The notes under the pieces: model-generated | Databases searched by the model: none | The model's input: only the letters and a program-made list of their open reading frames with translations | What the model was told of the DNA's origin: nothing | Shown here: piece by piece, positions 19,556 to 27,239 of the stretch | Position numbering within the stretch: position 1 is the first letter of the stretch | Layout: each line of letters begins with the position of its first letter | Origin: a virus | IMG/VR virus record: IMGVR_UViG_3300017971_000008 | Span: 62,001 to 126,000 of that record | Length of the DNA: 64,000 bases | Reading direction: 5' to 3' (one strand) | Program-made: the position numbers and the translations under genes

Positions 19556-20229
19556 TGAGACTCAAAGGAATTACAAGTAAGGGCATGCAGCGGGTCGCTA
19601 AGACTGTTAAGGGGCAGGGTTCCTCTCCTGTGGATGATTTGGAGAAGCACGGTACTGTCACCATTCAGTATCTTTATGGGGGTGGAGAGATTTCCATAAA
19701 TGAGATCGATGACAGCTTTTTCGTGCACGTTTCCTTCCCAGATGGAAAGTCTGAGGAGTTCGATGCTGATGTGGGTTCTACTAATGCAGAGGAAGTAGTT
19801 GACCGTGCTATGGGGGTCTATGAGGAAGGTCTGGGCGGTGCTTATGCTGAGGAAGGCTATGAGAGGTCTTTCGACTATAAGTGGCACGTATACGGTAGTA
19901 GTTCTGTCCTGCGAGTTGGTGAACGCTCGGACATTGGTAGACTTCTTAGTCGCGGCATTCATGCTGGGGGCTACGATGCCGCGTATGAGGGTGGTGACTG
20001 GGAATCGAATCTGGAGAGACGGTACGAAGAGGGGGGAGACTACTACGTAGAAGACGAGACTTTTGAAGCGGGTTATATCCTCGCTTTTATCCCTGGTAGT
20101 ACCGACAACTGGATGTGGGACGAGGATTATCTGGATGCTTGGAACGCATATGGGAAAGATGCCCAGGCTCTAGGAATTGCGGTAGATGACCCTTGGGAAG
20201 CCCAACAGGAAGATGATACGTGGGATTAG
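19555..20229 (+). CDS. leader-bearing protein of unknown function
   Basis: ATG at 19555 is chosen because TGATG coupling and the leader MRLKGITSKGMQRVAKTVKG match the sister genes. A TTG at 19552 would add one residue. The 224-residue product continues with GQGSS, a motif also seen in the 21566 gene, and a very acidic, Tyr/Trp/Gly-rich body that includes GGAYAEEGYERSFDYKWHVY and ends DDPWEAQQEDDTWD. I recognise no family. It may be a packaged protein, judging only from the leader. Confidence 0.55.
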   Translation: MRLKGITSKGMQRVAKTVKGQGSSPVDDLEKHGTVTIQYLYGGGEISINEIDDSFFVHVSFPDGKSEEFDADVGSTNAEEVVDRAMGVYEEGLGGAYAEEGYERSFDYKWHVYGSSSVLRVGERSDIGRLLSRGIHAGGYDAAYEGGDWESNLERRYEEGGDYYVEDETFEAGYILAFIPGSTDNWMWDEDYLDAWNAYGKDAQALGIAVDDPWEAQQEDDTWD

Positions 20230-20257
20230 TGTGATAGCAAAGCTAAGGAGATAAAAA

Positions 20258-20641
20258 ATGAGTAGCTTACTCACAATAGTAGGAACGCTCACGTTCCCAA
20301 CAGTAAAAGGTGGACCTGATACCAGTACGGTACTCGGTGCCCCCACAGTAACCCCGTCCTCATCTTCAGGACCACAACTGACCTACGAGGAGGGTGGCTC
20401 AAGCTCGTACCTCGTTGCGGTTGGTGCGCCTGTGGCCATCCCGTTCGGTACTTTGGCAAGTGCTGACGCGGTGTACGTGGGTTCTGACCAGGCGGTGGAC
20501 ATCGTTCTGGATGGCGGGTCCGAGAAGATAAGCCTTGCGGCTGACGGTTTCATCCTGCTTTCCAAGGCAGGTGTTGCGTCGATGACCGTTGAGGCCAACG
20601 CCGTGGATGCCAATGTGGTGGTGATTCTTCTGGGAGACTAG
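20258..20641 (+). CDS. beta-rich virion-type protein
   Basis: The 127-residue product is almost free of Lys and Arg and rich in V, A, G, S and T, with alternating hydrophobic strands (SLAADGFILLSKAGVASMTV). Composition resembles capsid decoration or neck proteins rather than enzymes. AAGGAGATAAAA precedes the ATG. No family is recognised. Confidence 0.5.
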   Translation: MSSLLTIVGTLTFPTVKGGPDTSTVLGAPTVTPSSSSGPQLTYEEGGSSSYLVAVGAPVAIPFGTLASADAVYVGSDQAVDIVLDGGSEKISLAADGFILLSKAGVASMTVEANAVDANVVVILLGD

Positions 20642-20644
20642 GGA

Positions 20645-21556
20645 ATGATAATCAATGCTGAACCAGGATTGGATGTCCCGAGCGTAGTGGACATGATTGA
20701 GGTCATGCGGCTCAACTCGAATCGCGTGGCCGATGTCACCTTACTGGATGAGAATGGAGACCCCCAGGACATTATCGAGGAGACTCCCGCATCGGGGCTT
20801 CCTCGGGGTGAACTTGATCTGGACATCACGGACATCGGCGGGACCTCCATCTACCAGGAGGACTACTACCCGCCTTCAGTAGGGATTCCCGCTGACCGCA
20901 GGATAGTCCACAACAGCACGGGCAAGTATTCCATCAAGGTGCTGCCCACTGACATTTCCACTAGCGGAACCTACCTATTCAACTGGCATGCCCGGTATGA
21001 CTCGGACTCCGAGGACATCTACCGCACCCAGGTCATGCAGGTGGTGTCACCGCGGGTCCTGTCGTTGTTACCGACCTTCAGACTGATTATTGATAAGAGT
21101 GTGAAGCGTGTAGTCCCAGAATCCATGTGTTTTTTAGGTTACAGCGATTCTCAACTGATCGTCTACCTCATGCAGGGTCTTTCATATATCAACAGCAAAC
21201 CGCCCTACCCTGTGTGGAACTACCTGGAGAACTACCCTATTGAGCAGTACTCGGACGTACTCATCAGGTCGGCGCTGTACATCGGGATCACCTCGCAGTC
21301 TTTGTTTGCGATAGACACCGATGTTCCTTCATACAATGACCAGGGTCATAGCTTTGTGCTTCAGCACTTTCAGGCGCTGAACACGATGTTGAACCAGCTT
21401 CGTGCGGAGCTGGACAAGCAGATACCTGATTTGAAGAAAAAGTTTGTGAGGTCCGGGACGGCCATGATCGAGACGCGGCTGGGGTACCTCTGGTACAACC
21501 TGATAGCCTCGTCGCCTTCAGGGTCCACGTTCAGGAATTACTATTTTAATAGCTAG
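20645..21556 (+). CDS. putative head-tail connector or neck protein
   Basis: This 303-residue protein has a beta-rich N-terminal half containing IYRTQVMQVV after a DSDSED turn, and a helical C-terminal half with long amphipathic helices (LNTMLNQLRAELDKQIPDLK). The combination of an Ig-like N-terminal part and helical bundle resembles neck proteins of several myoviruses, but I cannot name a family with confidence. The start lies 3 bases after the preceding stop. Confidence 0.45.
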   Translation: MIINAEPGLDVPSVVDMIEVMRLNSNRVADVTLLDENGDPQDIIEETPASGLPRGELDLDITDIGGTSIYQEDYYPPSVGIPADRRIVHNSTGKYSIKVLPTDISTSGTYLFNWHARYDSDSEDIYRTQVMQVVSPRVLSLLPTFRLIIDKSVKRVVPESMCFLGYSDSQLIVYLMQGLSYINSKPPYPVWNYLENYPIEQYSDVLIRSALYIGITSQSLFAIDTDVPSYNDQGHSFVLQHFQALNTMLNQLRAELDKQIPDLKKKFVRSGTAMIETRLGYLWYNLIASSPSGSTFRNYYFNS

Positions 21557-21565
21557 GAGAGACCG

Positions 21566-21859
21566 ATGAGACATGAAAAGTTTATGAAGGATGTGCGGAG
21601 AAATGCTGGCAGGGCTGTCAAAGGTCAGGGTGAATCCTGGGGGGATGTTGCCGACCAAAGTGCCGAACTTCAGGAGAAGTTTGAGGTTGCGTTGGACGAT
21701 GCTGCTCAGGCGTATGCTCGGTCTTTGCAGGAGTTCTCTAGCAGGGAGGACTTGGATGAGGCTCATGGTTTTGAGGGGTTCCTTGAAGACTATATGGCGA
21801 ATCATGATGTAGGGCAGGAGCTGCTGGATTGGATAGGGCAGTATTTGCGAGGTTATTAG
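21566..21859 (+). CDS. leader-bearing small acidic protein
   Basis: The 97-residue product starts MRHEKFMKDVRRNAGRAVKG followed by QGES, a class II leader shared with the gene at 18100 and the KGQG element shared with 19555. The body is short, acidic and helical with no motif. GGAGAGACCG precedes the ATG. Confidence 0.55.
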   Translation: MRHEKFMKDVRRNAGRAVKGQGESWGDVADQSAELQEKFEVALDDAAQAYARSLQEFSSREDLDEAHGFEGFLEDYMANHDVGQELLDWIGQYLRGY

Positions 21860-21877
21860 GAGACCTCACTGTAACCC

Positions 21878-22156
21878 ATGCCAACAGAACGAATAAAAGT
21901 GAACCTGTCTGACGCGGCTGACCTGGCCACGCAGAAGTTTTTCAAGCTGCTGGATGTGGCGTCCTGGGACACGTTGAAGAACAAGGTTCAAAGTCCTCCT
22001 GCGGGAGGCCGCGCTTCTCGTAAGCAGAGACTGGCCGAGGCCAGGAACCGGCAGGCTCAACTCTTCGGCGGTGAGCAAGCCGCCCAGGAGACCCCGGTGG
22101 GCGCATCTGACAAGACGATGGATGAGCTTGTCAAAGAGATAGTGGAGGGACTGTGA
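21878..22156 (+). CDS. uncharacterised small helical protein
   Basis: This is a 92-residue protein with an N-terminal helical part, a Pro/Gly/Arg-rich linker (PPAGGRASRKQRLAEARNRQ) and an acidic tail. It sits between two leader-bearing genes but lacks the leader itself. The stop overlaps the next start (GTGATG). A head-tail joining accessory role is possible, and no family is recognised. Confidence 0.5.
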   Translation: MPTERIKVNLSDAADLATQKFFKLLDVASWDTLKNKVQSPPAGGRASRKQRLAEARNRQAQLFGGEQAAQETPVGASDKTMDELVKEIVEGL

Positions 22157-22428
22157 TGAAGGTTCTGAGAGAGTTTAGAAAAACAGGTCAAGGTGCCTGG
22201 GCTATTAATCCAGAACATTTGAAGGATATGGAAGAGTTCTATGCTTCTTCTCTTGTCGCATCTTTACATGCTTTTGAAGAGATTTATCAGTTGGCTAAGA
22301 CTGCGGCTGATCCTGATGAGATGACCGATAAAATGGAGGCCCTGGCGACCAGCATGGAGGGTATGCCCGACATCTTGAACGAAATCACCATGCGGATCTG
22401 GAACGAGTATCTCAGGAATAACAGGTGA
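22156..22428 (+). CDS. small helical protein with leader-like N-terminus
   Basis: ATG at 22156 overlaps the previous TGA, and a GTG at 22153 is also possible. The 90-residue product starts MKVLREFRKTGQGAWAIN, which is basic and contains GQGAW, similar to KGQGES (21566) and KGQAAW (24209). The body is helical and acidic. I treat its membership of the leader family as possible rather than clear. Confidence 0.5.
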   Translation: MKVLREFRKTGQGAWAINPEHLKDMEEFYASSLVASLHAFEEIYQLAKTAADPDEMTDKMEALATSMEGMPDILNEITMRIWNEYLRNNR

Positions 22429-22432
22429 AATA

Positions 22433-23458
22433 GTGGACTGGTCTCGCGGAAACGGATGTAATGGACTTGGTACTGGTGCCGTGGGGTACTGGGGCAGGGA
22501 CATTTACATGCGTATCCAGGCTGACCAGCAGCATGCCAAGGAACGCGCACTTCTGATGAACCAGATTCAGGCTGGCGGGATGCGGTTCGACCTGTGGCAG
22601 GATGTGGAATCAGGTCAGCAATGTTCCTGCTACAAGGAGATCAATCGATCCGCCGATGACAAGTGCATGGCCTGCCATGGTAGAAGGTACGTTCCTGGCT
22701 ACCTCAAGTTCGGATACGAGACACTGTGGATGTCGGCGGTGGACACCGATGTCACTTTCACCAACACCGAGATAACCACCGAGTTCAAGTCCTCAAAGGT
22801 GGTTCTGTCCACAGGTTCCCTGAGTGGAACCGTGGAATCAGGTGACAAGGCCTTCAGCAGGACCGAGATAGGATCTGTTTGGGAGGCCGATGCCCAGACC
22901 TATATCAGGATAGCAGGTCAGTCGGATGTGACCGTGGAGTACTCTCTGGACTCGGGAGGTACCTGGTCGGGCATTTCAAACCTGGCCACGGCGAACCCAG
23001 CCTCAGGGGTGATTCGTTTCAGAGCCACTCTGACGCGCTCTACGGCAGCGATACTCTCTCCCTTGTTCGAGATAGTCAGGGCGAGGTATGCGACGATTCC
23101 TGTGGCGTCTGAGCAGCCTGACGGGACATTCCGCGTGGGGCCATGGGTGTTGCTGATGAAAAGCGTCCCGGTGGAGAAGAAGACGAAGAATGAACACGGT
23201 GACAGGATTAATCAGGATAATACTAAAATGTGGACTGCGGGTCTTTCCATGTTTGACTCTTCAATCGAGGTAGGTTCAACTGGAGAACTCATACGAAGCA
23301 AGCACACTGTTTTTAAGGCATTGGACGGGGTTCAGGCTGGAACTTTTTATGTCATGTCGGACTGGATGCTCAGTGATCCTTTTGGTATGATCATTGTCAG
23401 CCAGACGTTTACGGCGCGTATGGCCGATCCTTCCGGGCCGTACTATCTGATATGGTAA
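22433..23458 (+). CDS. virion or connector protein with N-terminal zinc site
   Basis: The GTG start gives a 341-residue product. A Gly-rich N-terminus leads to CSCYKEINRSADDKCMACHG (residues 64-83), a CxC...CxxC zinc ribbon, followed by a beta-sandwich region with STGSLSGTVESGDKAF and VTVEYSLDSGGTWSGI (carbohydrate-binding or laminin-like strand pattern). The last 100 residues are a second beta domain. Position suggests a head-tail connector or tail completion protein. Family not recognised. Confidence 0.5.
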   Translation: MDWSRGNGCNGLGTGAVGYWGRDIYMRIQADQQHAKERALLMNQIQAGGMRFDLWQDVESGQQCSCYKEINRSADDKCMACHGRRYVPGYLKFGYETLWMSAVDTDVTFTNTEITTEFKSSKVVLSTGSLSGTVESGDKAFSRTEIGSVWEADAQTYIRIAGQSDVTVEYSLDSGGTWSGISNLATANPASGVIRFRATLTRSTAAILSPLFEIVRARYATIPVASEQPDGTFRVGPWVLLMKSVPVEKKTKNEHGDRINQDNTKMWTAGLSMFDSSIEVGSTGELIRSKHTVFKALDGVQAGTFYVMSDWMLSDPFGMIIVSQTFTARMADPSGPYYLIW

Positions 23459-23462
23459 GATT

Positions 23463-23918
23463 GTGGCTATTTTAAATAAATTTTGTCCTAAGTGTGAGAT
23501 GACTAAATCTGTAAAATATTTTTATAAAAATGCTGCGGCTCCTGATGGCTTGGACTCGCGTTGTAAAGAGTGCACCAGTAAGCTTGATAAGGAGAGAAAG
23601 AGTAAGCTTAATTATCCTAGGAGAAAGGCCAAGTCGGGATCTGCTGTTGAGGCACTTGGTTGTACGGGAGAGGAGTTTCGTGTTTATTTAGAGGCTAAGT
23701 TTTACCCTCATCCAGAGACTGGAGAGGAGATGACCTGGAATAACTGGTCACAGACAGGTTGGCATATTGATCATATTGTTCCTCTTTCTTCTGTTGATCT
23801 TTCGGATGCAGCGCAGATGCTGAAGGTGTGCCATTATTCAAACACGCAACCTTTATGGATGGTGGAGAATTTAAGAAAAGGTTCTAAACTTTCCGATGTT
23901 GGGGGCGACGATGGTTGA
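23463..23918 (+). CDS. free-standing HNH endonuclease, one zinc finger
   Basis: The 151-residue product starts (GTG) with CPKC...CKEC, a zinc finger near residues 8-39. The HNH core HIDHIVPLSS is near residue 101 and NTQPLWMVENLRKG near 130, giving the two His and the Asn of the motif. The gene is clearly more AT-rich than its neighbours and lies between two structural genes. It is a mobile homing-type endonuclease rather than a phage function. It is a relative of the larger gene at 48976. No intron or intein is evident, since both flanking genes look intact. It ends 8 bases inside the next gene. Confidence 0.8.
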   Translation: MAILNKFCPKCEMTKSVKYFYKNAAAPDGLDSRCKECTSKLDKERKSKLNYPRRKAKSGSAVEALGCTGEEFRVYLEAKFYPHPETGEEMTWNNWSQTGWHIDHIVPLSSVDLSDAAQMLKVCHYSNTQPLWMVENLRKGSKLSDVGGDDG

Positions 23919-24186
23919 CCTTCAAGACAAAGAAAACCTCACCGTAAAAGACATCATAGAGGACAGTCTTCTGGTGTTTGAGGAGGTCCTTCCAGAGACG
24001 CAGGCCATACAGGACATAATGGCCGAGCATGGGGAGGAAGCGGGTCTTGGTGTAATCTATATGATAGTGGCCTTCTGTGCCCATGAAAAGTACATGCAGT
24101 ATAAGGAACAGGTGGCGAGAATACCTTCGGATACCGAAGCTCTGAAACCTTTTCCACATCTTAGGTTTAGAAGCTTGGTTAATTAA
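23911..24186 (+). CDS. uncharacterised acidic helical protein
   Basis: I start at ATG 23911 (MVDLQDKENLTV) overlapping the HNH stop by 8 bases. An ATG at 23896 is in frame but lies deeper in the HNH gene. The 91-residue product is helical and acidic, with VIYMIVAFCAHEKYMQYKEQ in the second half. No motif is recognised. The overlap suggests the HNH gene inserted precisely at this gene's 5' border. Confidence 0.5.
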   Translation: MVDLQDKENLTVKDIIEDSLLVFEEVLPETQAIQDIMAEHGEEAGLGVIYMIVAFCAHEKYMQYKEQVARIPSDTEALKPFPHLRFRSLVN

Positions 24187-24208
24187 ACCGATATGGTGAG
24201 GTGCTAAA

Positions 24209-24820
24209 ATGAGATTGAATATGAAACGTCTGGCCAGGGTTATCAGGGCCAATGGAGACGATGAAGAGAAATCGGAAAAGCCTTCCAAGAAGTGCAAACA
24301 GGAAGACATGATCAAGTTCCTCAAGGAGAACCCGAACCCCACTGATGAAGAGTTTCACGAGTGGGCTGAGGGCAACGGTTTCGATGTTCCAAGTGCAGAG
24401 GCCAAGATGTACGAACTGGCCACCATGTATGTTCGGATTCTGAGTGAGGGAAGGGCCGATGAGGATGGCATAGACTCGATTGATGTTGATCCTAAAGAGC
24501 TTGAGCTGGGAAAAGAGATCGAATTGGAACACATCGACGACGAGGATGTGTCCGAGGAGATTGCCCTGGACCATCTGGCCGAGATGCCTGACTACTACAC
24601 CGAGTTGAAGAAGATGGAGGAGAAGGGTGCTCGTCTGGTTAAGGGTCAGGCTGCTTGGAGTCACGTTCAATATCTTATTGGTCTTATTGAAAAGTATATG
24701 GATGACAGTGAAATGTTGGATGCTGTTTTGGATATTCTAGGGGTTCAGAGGTCTGAGGAAGTTCTGGAGAAGATTATTCAGACGCATCCATCACTTTCGT
24801 ATGAGCGAGGGGAGGGTTGA
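24209..24820 (+). CDS. DUF5661-like protein with extra helical tail and leader
   Basis: The 203-residue protein starts MRLNMKRLARVIRANG, a basic leader-like segment. Residues 35-140 contain NPTDEEFHEWAEGNGFDVP, EGRADEDGID, and IALDHLAEMPDYYTELKKME, a pattern I recall from the phage-associated DUF5661 family of unknown function. After this comes ARLVKGQAAW, which resembles the leader ends of sister genes, and a 60-residue helical tail. Codons in the tail are AT-richer than in the first part, which fits a fusion of two genes at an internal leader. Confidence 0.55.
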   Translation: MRLNMKRLARVIRANGDDEEKSEKPSKKCKQEDMIKFLKENPNPTDEEFHEWAEGNGFDVPSAEAKMYELATMYVRILSEGRADEDGIDSIDVDPKELELGKEIELEHIDDEDVSEEIALDHLAEMPDYYTELKKMEEKGARLVKGQAAWSHVQYLIGLIEKYMDDSEMLDAVLDILGVQRSEEVLEKIIQTHPSLSYERGEG

Positions 24821-25016
24821 GGGTTCTTTGCGTTTGACTGATTTGGATTTGTCTGATTTTAAAATGGAAAATGGAAGAGAAATCTTCGATTCAGACGAGA
24901 AGGTAAGATGTTTTGAGAAATATCTTCAAGAGAAAACGGAGAAGATTTTTAAGCAGTATCAAGAAGCTCATATGAAGGCGTTGGTGCTCTCAAAGTATAG
25001 GATTATAGGGGTGTAA
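24801..25016 (+). CDS. small basic/acidic helical protein, start uncertain
   Basis: ATG at 24801 overlaps the previous gene by 20 bases and would give 71 residues. An in-frame TTG at 24828 follows GGGAGGGTTGAGGG and would give 62 residues starting MRLTDLDLSDF, which fits the MRL-type leaders of neighbouring genes better. The rest is a charged helix. Reality of the gene is likely, because the stop abuts the next start, but modestly supported. Confidence 0.4.
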   Translation: MSEGRVEGSLRLTDLDLSDFKMENGREIFDSDEKVRCFEKYLQEKTEKIFKQYQEAHMKALVLSKYRIIGV

Positions 25017-25018
25017 GC

Positions 25019-25561
25019 ATGAGGCTCAAAGGGCTTTCAGATGCGGCTATGAGGCGGGTTGCTGCTCTTGATACCTGGCGTAACCTGGATTCAGACATCG
25101 AAGATGCACTTCAGCATCAGATGGTAGAGCTTGATTTACCCAATGGGGTACTGGACCCCAGCTTTTTTGATATTAAAAAGGTAGAGTCCTTTGACTACCG
25201 GGTACTCATGGAGAACTATGCCCCTGATGTATTCGGGGGATGGGGTTTTGGCGAGTTCTTGGAGTCTGGGTACTCTGCTGAAGAGATCGAGGATGAACTA
25301 GCTTCTTTTCGTGGAGATGATTGGGCTGGACTTGTGTTGAACGAGTGGCTTGTGGAGGGGTTCCCTGCGATAGTGGTGATCGACGGTTTTCCTGATGAGC
25401 TTTCTGAACACCTTGTTGATGAGGAACTTCAGGATTATGCTATAGTATTTAATGAGATTTCGGATGGTCGTGGACGGGCTTCGGCAGCTTATGGTTTTGG
25501 TATTGAGACACTCCCTGCTGTAATACTGACACCTAAAAACCTTTATGAAGGGGAATGGTAG
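25019..25561 (+). CDS. leader-bearing protein of unknown function
   Basis: The 180-residue product begins MRLKGLSDAAMRRVAALD, the clearest class I leader. The body is acidic with Trp/Phe/Gly-rich turns (DVFGGWGFGEFLESG), a hydrophobic strand (FPAIVVIDGFPDE) and a C-terminal ETLPAVILTPKNLYEGEW. This alternation looks like an alpha/beta enzyme or toxin-like fold, but no catalytic motif is evident. Placed directly before a nucleotidyltransferase-like gene with the same leader. Confidence 0.55.
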   Translation: MRLKGLSDAAMRRVAALDTWRNLDSDIEDALQHQMVELDLPNGVLDPSFFDIKKVESFDYRVLMENYAPDVFGGWGFGEFLESGYSAEEIEDELASFRGDDWAGLVLNEWLVEGFPAIVVIDGFPDELSEHLVDEELQDYAIVFNEISDGRGRASAAYGFGIETLPAVILTPKNLYEGEW

Positions 25562-25565
25562 ATGG

Positions 25566-25940
25566 ATGAGGCTCCAAGGTCTTTCAGATATGGCAGTGAA
25601 AAGAATAGCCATGAAGAATCTCACCGAGGCTCCTTTGAAAGGTTGGACTTTGAGTGAGGCACAGGACTTTTTGAGTGCTGTTAAGCCGATATTTGAGAGG
25701 TATGGGGTTGATTTAGAATTGGTTGGTTCCATAGAGTCTGTTGGTTCATCTGAACATGACTTGGACCTGGTTATGGGTACGCCTTCTGATGACATGGACG
25801 GGGCTTGGTTCGATGCTGTTGAGGCCGATCTTCTGCGGGAATTTCCAGGGGCGGTTATGGAAGGTAATATGTACGAACCTTTAGAGACTCTGCACCTTCC
25901 CGATGGACGGATAGTAGACTTTTTCTACGGGGAGGACTGA
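25566..25940 (+). CDS. leader-bearing nucleotidyltransferase-like protein
   Basis: ATG 25566 is chosen because it yields the leader MRLQGLSDMAVKRIAMKN. An upstream ATG at 25545 overlaps the preceding gene. In the 124-residue product, LELVGSIESVGSSEHDLDLVM (split as GS, a short loop, then SEHDLDL) matches the GS...DxD active-site pattern of minimal (MNT-like) nucleotidyltransferases. A later HLPDGRIVDFFY strand could supply the third Asp. Such enzymes transfer NMP to proteins, RNA or small molecules, and several belong to toxin-antitoxin pairs. The leader suggests the enzyme travels with the virion. Confidence 0.6.
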   Translation: MRLQGLSDMAVKRIAMKNLTEAPLKGWTLSEAQDFLSAVKPIFERYGVDLELVGSIESVGSSEHDLDLVMGTPSDDMDGAWFDAVEADLLREFPGAVMEGNMYEPLETLHLPDGRIVDFFYGED

Positions 25941-27106
25941 TGGCTGACGAAAACCTATATGACCGCGGTTACAAGGTTACGGAACCTTTCGACCCGAATG
26001 ATCCGCCGAAGTTCGGGCAGCTCGTAGAGACCACGAAAGATACCTTTGTCACTGAGCTGACCAATTACTTTGATTACCAGACCGCCAATGCGGCTGAGAA
26101 GCTAACTGAGACCCCCACCATCCAGAAGTTTGCTCTTGGCGCCGGTACAGGAGAGCAGACCCTCCAGGAGGTAGTCAACCTCATCATGTCGCATGCCGAT
26201 ACCGAGGATAAGTACCCCATGATCGCCGTGACTTCGGCCAGTTTCCGGGAAAGGAAGTTGGGCATCGGTTCGGCGCTCGTAATGCCCGTGCAGTACCCTC
26301 CGAGCATTGTCAGCACTGAGAAAGGTCCGTTTAACTTGACGGACGGCTGGACCTTGGAGATCAAGACCTGGCCTACAGGATTTTCGGAACCCGAAGTTAC
26401 TTCGACGATTACCTTTGCGAGTGCCTTGTTCGCGGATATTACCAACGTGACCGTGGAGGAACTCGTCAGCGCGATAAACCGTTCCCAGGCCCTGTACTAC
26501 CAGTTTAGCGTGACCGCGGATGGGTACCTCAGGATCTCCACAGGAGGCCCTTGTGCGGTACCGACTCCGAATTACATTGAGGTAACTGGAGGAGACGCCG
26601 ATTGTCTGCTGGCGCTGGGGTTCACTGTGGGCCAGTCGGATACGTACCTTAATACGTCCAATCCCCCCAAGAATAGGTACATGAGTGCTGGTGATCTGAC
26701 TGTGAATATCGATGTGGTTACTGACGATATCAATGTAAGAACGGAACTTTGTGACCTTGTACAGCATTTTTTCACGTTCTGGATAGAGCGCCGAAGGTAT
26801 CAGTTTATCGGAAGGTCGTATCGGGATCGGAGTATCGATCCTGAGGAATGGTGGCACATCGTTCTTCAAAGCCAGTTTAACTGGTCAGGAGAGCTGGCCA
26901 CTCCACGGCAGGGCGGAACCGAGCAGTATGACTACGTTTTCGCTAATCGAGGGTCTGTTCCCGTGTTGAGTACGGATGCTGTTGATCGCAAGGTTGTTAC
27001 ACCTCCTGTGTTCCTTGATAGGGACAAAATTGTTGAGGATGAGGCTGGTGTGATTCCCGCGGGTGATTATTTTCAGACTGACTGGACAAAGTACCCCGGA
27101 AGTTAA
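25940..27106 (+). CDS. putative tail-completion or sheath-terminator protein
   Basis: The 388-residue protein starts with ATG overlapping the previous stop (TGATG) and is the last gene before the sheath. Residues 129-227 hold a beta domain (long strand, then NVTVEELVSAINRSQALYYQ, then strands) that recurs in the sheath and in the 45354 protein. The C-terminal region with FFTFWIERRRYQFIGRSYRD and WWHIVLQSQFNWSGE resembles the ring-forming terminator part of myoviral tail-completion proteins. Assignment is from position and domain sharing. Confidence 0.5.
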   Translation: MADENLYDRGYKVTEPFDPNDPPKFGQLVETTKDTFVTELTNYFDYQTANAAEKLTETPTIQKFALGAGTGEQTLQEVVNLIMSHADTEDKYPMIAVTSASFRERKLGIGSALVMPVQYPPSIVSTEKGPFNLTDGWTLEIKTWPTGFSEPEVTSTITFASALFADITNVTVEELVSAINRSQALYYQFSVTADGYLRISTGGPCAVPTPNYIEVTGGDADCLLALGFTVGQSDTYLNTSNPPKNRYMSAGDLTVNIDVVTDDINVRTELCDLVQHFFTFWIERRRYQFIGRSYRDRSIDPEEWWHIVLQSQFNWSGELATPRQGGTEQYDYVFANRGSVPVLSTDAVDRKVVTPPVFLDRDKIVEDEAGVIPAGDYFQTDWTKYPGS

Positions 27107-27126
27107 TTTAAGATTTTAACCATCCA

Positions 27127-27176
27127 ATTTAATTTTCCTACAAACGACATTCTATAATCGTTCTCTAAGGGAAGCC
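27127..27176 (+). promoter_or_regulatory. candidate late promoter, copy C
   Basis: TATAAT lies at 27153-27158, TTCCTA at 27135-27140 (12-base spacing), preceded by TTTAATT, with AAGGGAAG 8 bases downstream. It is nearly the consensus of copies A and B. It sits 82 bases before the sheath ATG, so this would drive the tail operon. The rest of the gap has no other feature apart from a CAGGAGA ribosome-binding site before the ATG. Confidence 0.7.
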
Positions 27177-27239
27177 TTTTGCATTTGGTAATGGAGGGCT
27201 TTGAGCTTTTTGAGTGAATAGCAAACGCAGGAGAGATAA

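Noticed and set aside
23459-23918. Group I intron or intein carrying the first HNH gene
   Set aside because: The flanking genes end and start normally at the junctions, with no split reading frame, so the gene is simply free-standing.
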